A stretch of 64,000 nt of DNA from a bacterium (GTDB lineage: Bacteria; Cyanobacteriota; Vampirovibrionia; Vampirovibrionales; Vampirovibrionaceae), in contig JAUIEU010000001.1 in assembly GCA_030429585.1 (NCBI GenBank), positions 2,077,848-2,141,847 on the forward strand. The letters run 5' to 3'. Made by a program: the position numbers and the translations under genes. The notes below the pieces were generated by a model. That model saw nothing but the letters and a program-made list of their open reading frames with translations. It made no database searches and was not told the DNA's origin. How positions within the stretch are numbered: position 1 is the stretch's first letter; each line of letters opens with the position of its first letter. This document shows positions 61,101 through 64,000 of the stretch, one piece after another.

Positions 61101-63391
61101 TAGGCGTGGCTAGGCTCCAGGGCATTAGGGGCGGCCAGGTGTAATTCATCCCTAAATTCAAAAGAGCCATCGTCGGATTGGCTAAATAGGCCTTTCCAGC
61201 GCACTAAATCTACCCGGTAGATGGTTTTGTTTTTAAGCCGTGCTTCTGGCGATACCCGAATACGGTTAGTATCAGCAGGGAGCAAGCCGAGGGGTAGGGT
61301 TTTTAGTTCGGTTTGCTGGCCGCTTGTAGGGTTGGTGGCCCACAAGGCTAGTTTTTCTCGGGCGTTGGGCACCTGCGTTAGCGATACGGTTAAGGTGGGG
61401 TTAATGTTTCGCGTAAACAAAGGTGCATAGGTATCCGGGTCCGTAATGGGTTCAGGTTCAGGTACGGACTCGGTGTGTAGAACAGGCTCGGGCTCAATGG
61501 TTTCTGCCGAAGGTACGGGGTCAGGCGCCAGGGGTTCAGGGGTAGGGTCTGTTGTTGTGCTTGGGGCGTCTATGGCGGAGTCCGTAAGGGGTAACACGGC
61601 AGCATCCAGCGTGTCGGTAGAGGGGTGAAGTTGGGTGTGGGTTACGGGTGTTTCTAATGGGGGCGAAGGCGGGGTGTCATCGCGCTCGATGGGCTCAGGG
61701 CCATCTATAGGTGTGGGCATGGGCAGGGTTGTGGTGTCATCACTTAAGGAAAACCCATCGTCTTCAAACCATTCCCCTTGGCTGGGTGGGGTGGTGGTAG
61801 GTTCGTCAATAGGGGCGGTACTGACAGAGGGGTCGTCTGCCGGTAGGGCACTGGCCACAATCGCCGCGGATTCGGCTTGGGTTAGTGGGGCTAAGGTAAC
61901 ATCGGCAGGGGCAATCGCATCCAAGGCCCAATCATCATCGTCGGGGGTAAAGGTATCCAGCATGTCTAGCGGGGCATCGGCAATGTGGCTAGCGGGTAAC
62001 GGGGCTTGGCTAAGGGGTGAATGATGCACGGGGGTATCGGGGGGCAGCACCACACTGGATGCGGGCATACCGTGGGCATCCAATTCGTGGTGTTGGGGGT
62101 AAAAAGCGGCCATATCCTCGCTGGAAAGGGCGACTTCTTCAGCGGTTTCTAGATACGTGGTGTTATGCAGCTCTATGGTGTCGGTAATGGTAATAGTGTT
62201 GGCATCAGGGGCAGAGAGTTCCAGTAGCGGGCCATCATCTATCGTGTCGTCAACAGGGTTTGCGGTGTGGTTAGTGGCGGCCTCGGTTTCGGTAGGGGTG
62301 TTCAATCCCCAAATGGCATCATCGCCATCGGCGGTGGCGTCGTCAAAGGATAAATCGTCGCCTAAATCAAAACCTTCTAAGCCTTCGTTGATGGGTGGGC
62401 TAGGGGTGGTTGTATCCTCAAAGCCATCTAAAAACGCATCCGTGTTTGCGGGGGGTGGCGTTTCGTTTGCGGTGTTTAAGTCATCCCAAATGGCGACATC
62501 ATCACTTGTAGTGTCGTCGCCTAAGGGTGAAGGCGAAAGCGTCGGCGAAGGGTCGTTATCCAGTAAAAAATCATCATCTTCGGCGGCGGTATCGTTGGTT
62601 ACTGCCATGCCCATATCAACGTCATCGTTAATGGGCGTCACATCCAGTAACTGTGCCGTTGCGCCTTGCCCAATCTCATCAAAGGGGGCGCCAACATCGT
62701 CGTGGGTAATATCAAACGGTGGGTCAATGTCCTGGAGAAATTCTTGCGCGTCAGGGTCGGTACCGGCTAGCTCGGTGCCGGTTTCTAGCGGCAGTAGTTC
62801 GGGGGCGGGTTCAACGTTTTCGGTGGGTTCAATGGTGGGTTCGTCCACCACGCTGCCGGTGCTTAAATCCACCATAGGTAAGGGGGTCGGGTCAGCCTCG
62901 GTGGTGGTGTGCAGGGTGTCATCAAAATTATCTGTAGCCGCGTCTAGGGGCTCGCCTAGGGATAAATCGCCCCCTAAACCGAGATCCATGCCAGCGTCAA
63001 AGCCAGTGTCATCCAGCTCGGGGCCAGGCAAAGTTGCGGGGCCTGTTGGTGGGGCGATAAAAAAATCTTCCTCAACGGCGCTGTCGGTAGCGCCGGTAGG
63101 GTATAACGCGGTCATATCGGCGTTTGGGGGGGCTGGGTCAGCCGCCGCAGTAGTTATGGTATCCGCAGCAGGGGGTATCTCTGTAGGGGGTTCTGGTGCG
63201 GAGGGGGGATTGGTAGGCGGTGTAGGCGGTAAGGGCTGATGTAACCCAGGCGGTGGTGCCCCTAAGTTAAGTTCAATGGCTGGGACGGCTTGGCCGGTAA
63301 ATTGGCTAATGCGGTGGCCACCTTGCTGCGGCGGAATGTTATCCTCTTCTGCCTGCTGGCTGCCTTTGTTAAAAAAGTTCCACCCCGCCAT
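61100..63391 (-). CDS. large acidic low-complexity protein
   Basis: A 763-residue protein, very rich in Asp, Thr, Pro, Glu and Ala, with few basic residues except at both ends. A short N-terminal region has GGHRISQFTGQAVPAIELNL and a Pro-rich lead. Residues about 40-660 are imperfect Asp/Thr/Pro repeats with no fixed period. The last 100 are ordered: LFTRNINPTLTVSLTQVPNA and ARLKNKTIYRVDLVRWKGLF. There is no signal peptide and no membrane segment. It could be a scaffold or a DNA-mimic-like acidic protein. The function is unknown. Confidence 0.8.
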   Translation of the reverse strand: MAGWNFFNKGSQQAEEDNIPPQQGGHRISQFTGQAVPAIELNLGAPPPGLHQPLPPTPPTNPPSAPEPPTEIPPAADTITTAAADPAPPNADMTALYPTGATDSAVEEDFFIAPPTGPATLPGPELDDTGFDAGMDLGLGGDLSLGEPLDAATDNFDDTLHTTTEADPTPLPMVDLSTGSVVDEPTIEPTENVEPAPELLPLETGTELAGTDPDAQEFLQDIDPPFDITHDDVGAPFDEIGQGATAQLLDVTPINDDVDMGMAVTNDTAAEDDDFLLDNDPSPTLSPSPLGDDTTSDDVAIWDDLNTANETPPPANTDAFLDGFEDTTTPSPPINEGLEGFDLGDDLSFDDATADGDDAIWGLNTPTETEAATNHTANPVDDTIDDGPLLELSAPDANTITITDTIELHNTTYLETAEEVALSSEDMAAFYPQHHELDAHGMPASSVVLPPDTPVHHSPLSQAPLPASHIADAPLDMLDTFTPDDDDWALDAIAPADVTLAPLTQAESAAIVASALPADDPSVSTAPIDEPTTTPPSQGEWFEDDGFSLSDDTTTLPMPTPIDGPEPIERDDTPPSPPLETPVTHTQLHPSTDTLDAAVLPLTDSAIDAPSTTTDPTPEPLAPDPVPSAETIEPEPVLHTESVPEPEPITDPDTYAPLFTRNINPTLTVSLTQVPNAREKLALWATNPTSGQQTELKTLPLGLLPADTNRIRVSPEARLKNKTIYRVDLVRWKGLFSQSDDGSFEFRDELHLAAPNALEPSHA

Positions 63392-63555
63392 AAAATTCCA
63401 CTGCCTCCGGCTGGCACCTATTATAGATGCTTACACGCTGTTACATGGGCGCCCTACTTGGTTGGAAGCGGTGCGCCTGCCACGTATTATAGTATGCCCC
63501 TGCCATGGTGACCAATCACCATTGCGGTTTTGTTTCGCTTACCCCGGTTTTTCCT
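63392..63555. promoter_or_regulatory. divergent promoter region
   Basis: A 164-bp spacer between the acidic protein gene and the plus-strand partial gene. Two TATTATA strings (63423-63429 and 63484-63490, as CACCTATTATAGATGC and CACGTATTATAGTATG) resemble -10 elements, one possibly serving each direction. No clear -35 is assigned. Confidence 0.35.
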
Positions 63556-64000
63556 ATGTCTACTGCCACTTGTGCCGTTACTCAATCTGCCCAGCTAACC
63601 CCCAGTTTTCTGCCATCTGCCCCATTATATGGTAATGCAGATGCGGGCCCCGGCTGGTTGCTGGCCAATAAGCCGTTTGGGTTAACCGATGAATTTAAAG
63701 CGGAATTAGATAAACTCGGCCCGTTGTTGTGGCAATTTCAGTGGGCTTGCGAGCAACTGTACCGAGATAGCCGCGACGGTAAGCGCAATATTCCGGCATG
63801 GATTGCTACGTTGTTAGATATGGGTAAGCCAGAGGTTTTAACCACGTTTGCCGCCATGAAGCGGTTTAAGCGCCATACCCCTGTGGTTATTCGGCCAGAT
63901 GTATTGCTAACCGGCCAGCACCACGTGTGCGATGACTTTGTGATTACCGAACTGGATAGCGTGCCCGGCGGCTTAGGCTTTACCAGTGCGCTGAATCAGG
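63556..64000 (+). CDS. conserved protein, ATP-grasp-like (partial, 3' end outside window)
   Basis: An uninterrupted reading frame of 148 residues runs from the ATG at 63556 to the end of the window. It begins MSTATCAVTQSAQLTPSFLP and includes PGWLLANKPFGLTDEFKAEL, CEQLYRDSRDGKRNIPAWI and PVVIRPDVLLTGQHHVCDDF, ending ITELDSVPGGLGFTSALNQ. The RPD-ITELDSVPGG pattern resembles an uncharacterised family with a circularly permuted ATP-grasp look, but this is only a resemblance. The remainder is needed to judge. Confidence 0.7.
   Translation, partial: MSTATCAVTQSAQLTPSFLPSAPLYGNADAGPGWLLANKPFGLTDEFKAELDKLGPLLWQFQWACEQLYRDSRDGKRNIPAWIATLLDMGKPEVLTTFAAMKRFKRHTPVVIRPDVLLTGQHHVCDDFVITELDSVPGGLGFTSALNQ

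Noticed and set aside
62157-63239. A 360-residue Ser/Val-rich open frame on the plus strand opposite the acidic protein
   Set aside because: It is the antisense shadow of Asp/Thr/Pro-rich codons. Its Ser/Val/Gly composition is what the reverse complement of that sequence gives, and the minus-strand gene has a coupled neighbour and an ordered C-terminus.
1-64000. tRNA, rRNA, CRISPR array, insertion sequence or prophage
   Set aside because: I found no tRNA-type T-loop with acceptor stem, no repeat-spacer series, no transposase or integrase frame and no terminal inverted repeats. This was a reading by eye; tRNAscan-type and repeat searches would be decisive.

Overview
The window looks like ordinary chromosome of a flagellated, diderm (Gram-negative-type) bacterium of roughly 50% GC. 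Both L-ring and P-ring flagellar genes (flgH, flgI) and kdsA for the Kdo of LPS imply an outer membrane. The mix is not proteobacterial: a YvyF-like zinc ribbon, a lone rod-binding FlgJ with a separate transglycosylase, a two-subunit glycine decarboxylase, a DapL/AlaC-type aminotransferase and several orphan proteins. My best guess is the non-photosynthetic cyanobacterial lineage Vampirovibrionia (Melainabacteria). That is inference from gene content, not proof. I see no tRNA, rRNA, CRISPR array, insertion sequence or prophage.

Layout. 0-11.4 kb: a YvyF-like partial gene, ruvA, an orphan, then a same-strand flagellar rod/ring/hook-junction block (lytic transglycosylase, flgF, flgG, flgA, flgH, flgI, flgJ, an ORF in the usual flgM slot, flgN, flgK, flgL). 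Many of its start sites carry a recurrent AAGAGAGA purine leader. 11.5-20 kb: a secreted NTF2-like protein, lspA, rluD, a terminator, an aldehyde dehydrogenase, dprA, kdsA, then a folate-linked group (5-formyl-THF cyclo-ligase, an OLD-type TOPRIM protein, a PabC-like class IV aminotransferase) running to 21 kb. 21-25 kb: an ECF sigma factor, putative anti-sigma factor and Spy/CpxP-like periplasmic protein on the minus strand, an HD phosphohydrolase and a secreted protein. 25-36 kb: DapL/AlaC-like aminotransferase, UDP-glucuronate epimerase-like gene, a zinc-ribbon protein, comF-like gene, hom-thrC, nadB-nadC and tatC.

36-47 kb: SPOUT methyltransferase, DUF4127 protein, membrane and secreted orphans, the complete glycine cleavage set (gcvT, gcvH, gcvPA, gcvPB) and an acyltransferase. 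47-51 kb: an orphan, the flagellar sigma factor fliA and three uncharacterised ORFs. 51-60.5 kb: asnS, a small ORF with a C12 homopolymer at its start, a GH38 alpha-mannosidase, ribF, a YgjP-like metalloprotease, a hairpin-rich spacer, leucine dehydrogenase and a polyprenyl diphosphate synthase. 60.6-64 kb: an XRE/zinc-ribbon protein coupled to a very acidic 763-residue protein, and divergently the start of a conserved gene that runs off the window.

The main functional themes are flagellar assembly and its sigma-28 control, DNA uptake and recombination (ruvA, dprA, comF), one-carbon and amino-acid metabolism (gcv, folate genes, hom-thrC, leucine dehydrogenase), NAD and FAD synthesis, and envelope stress control. 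No self-contained new defence or mobile system is visible. The most unusual items are the stand-alone OLD-type TOPRIM protein, the C12 tract in a small ORF, the KdsA with Asp at the metal-class position, the flagellar purine leaders and the orphan genes beside fliA.
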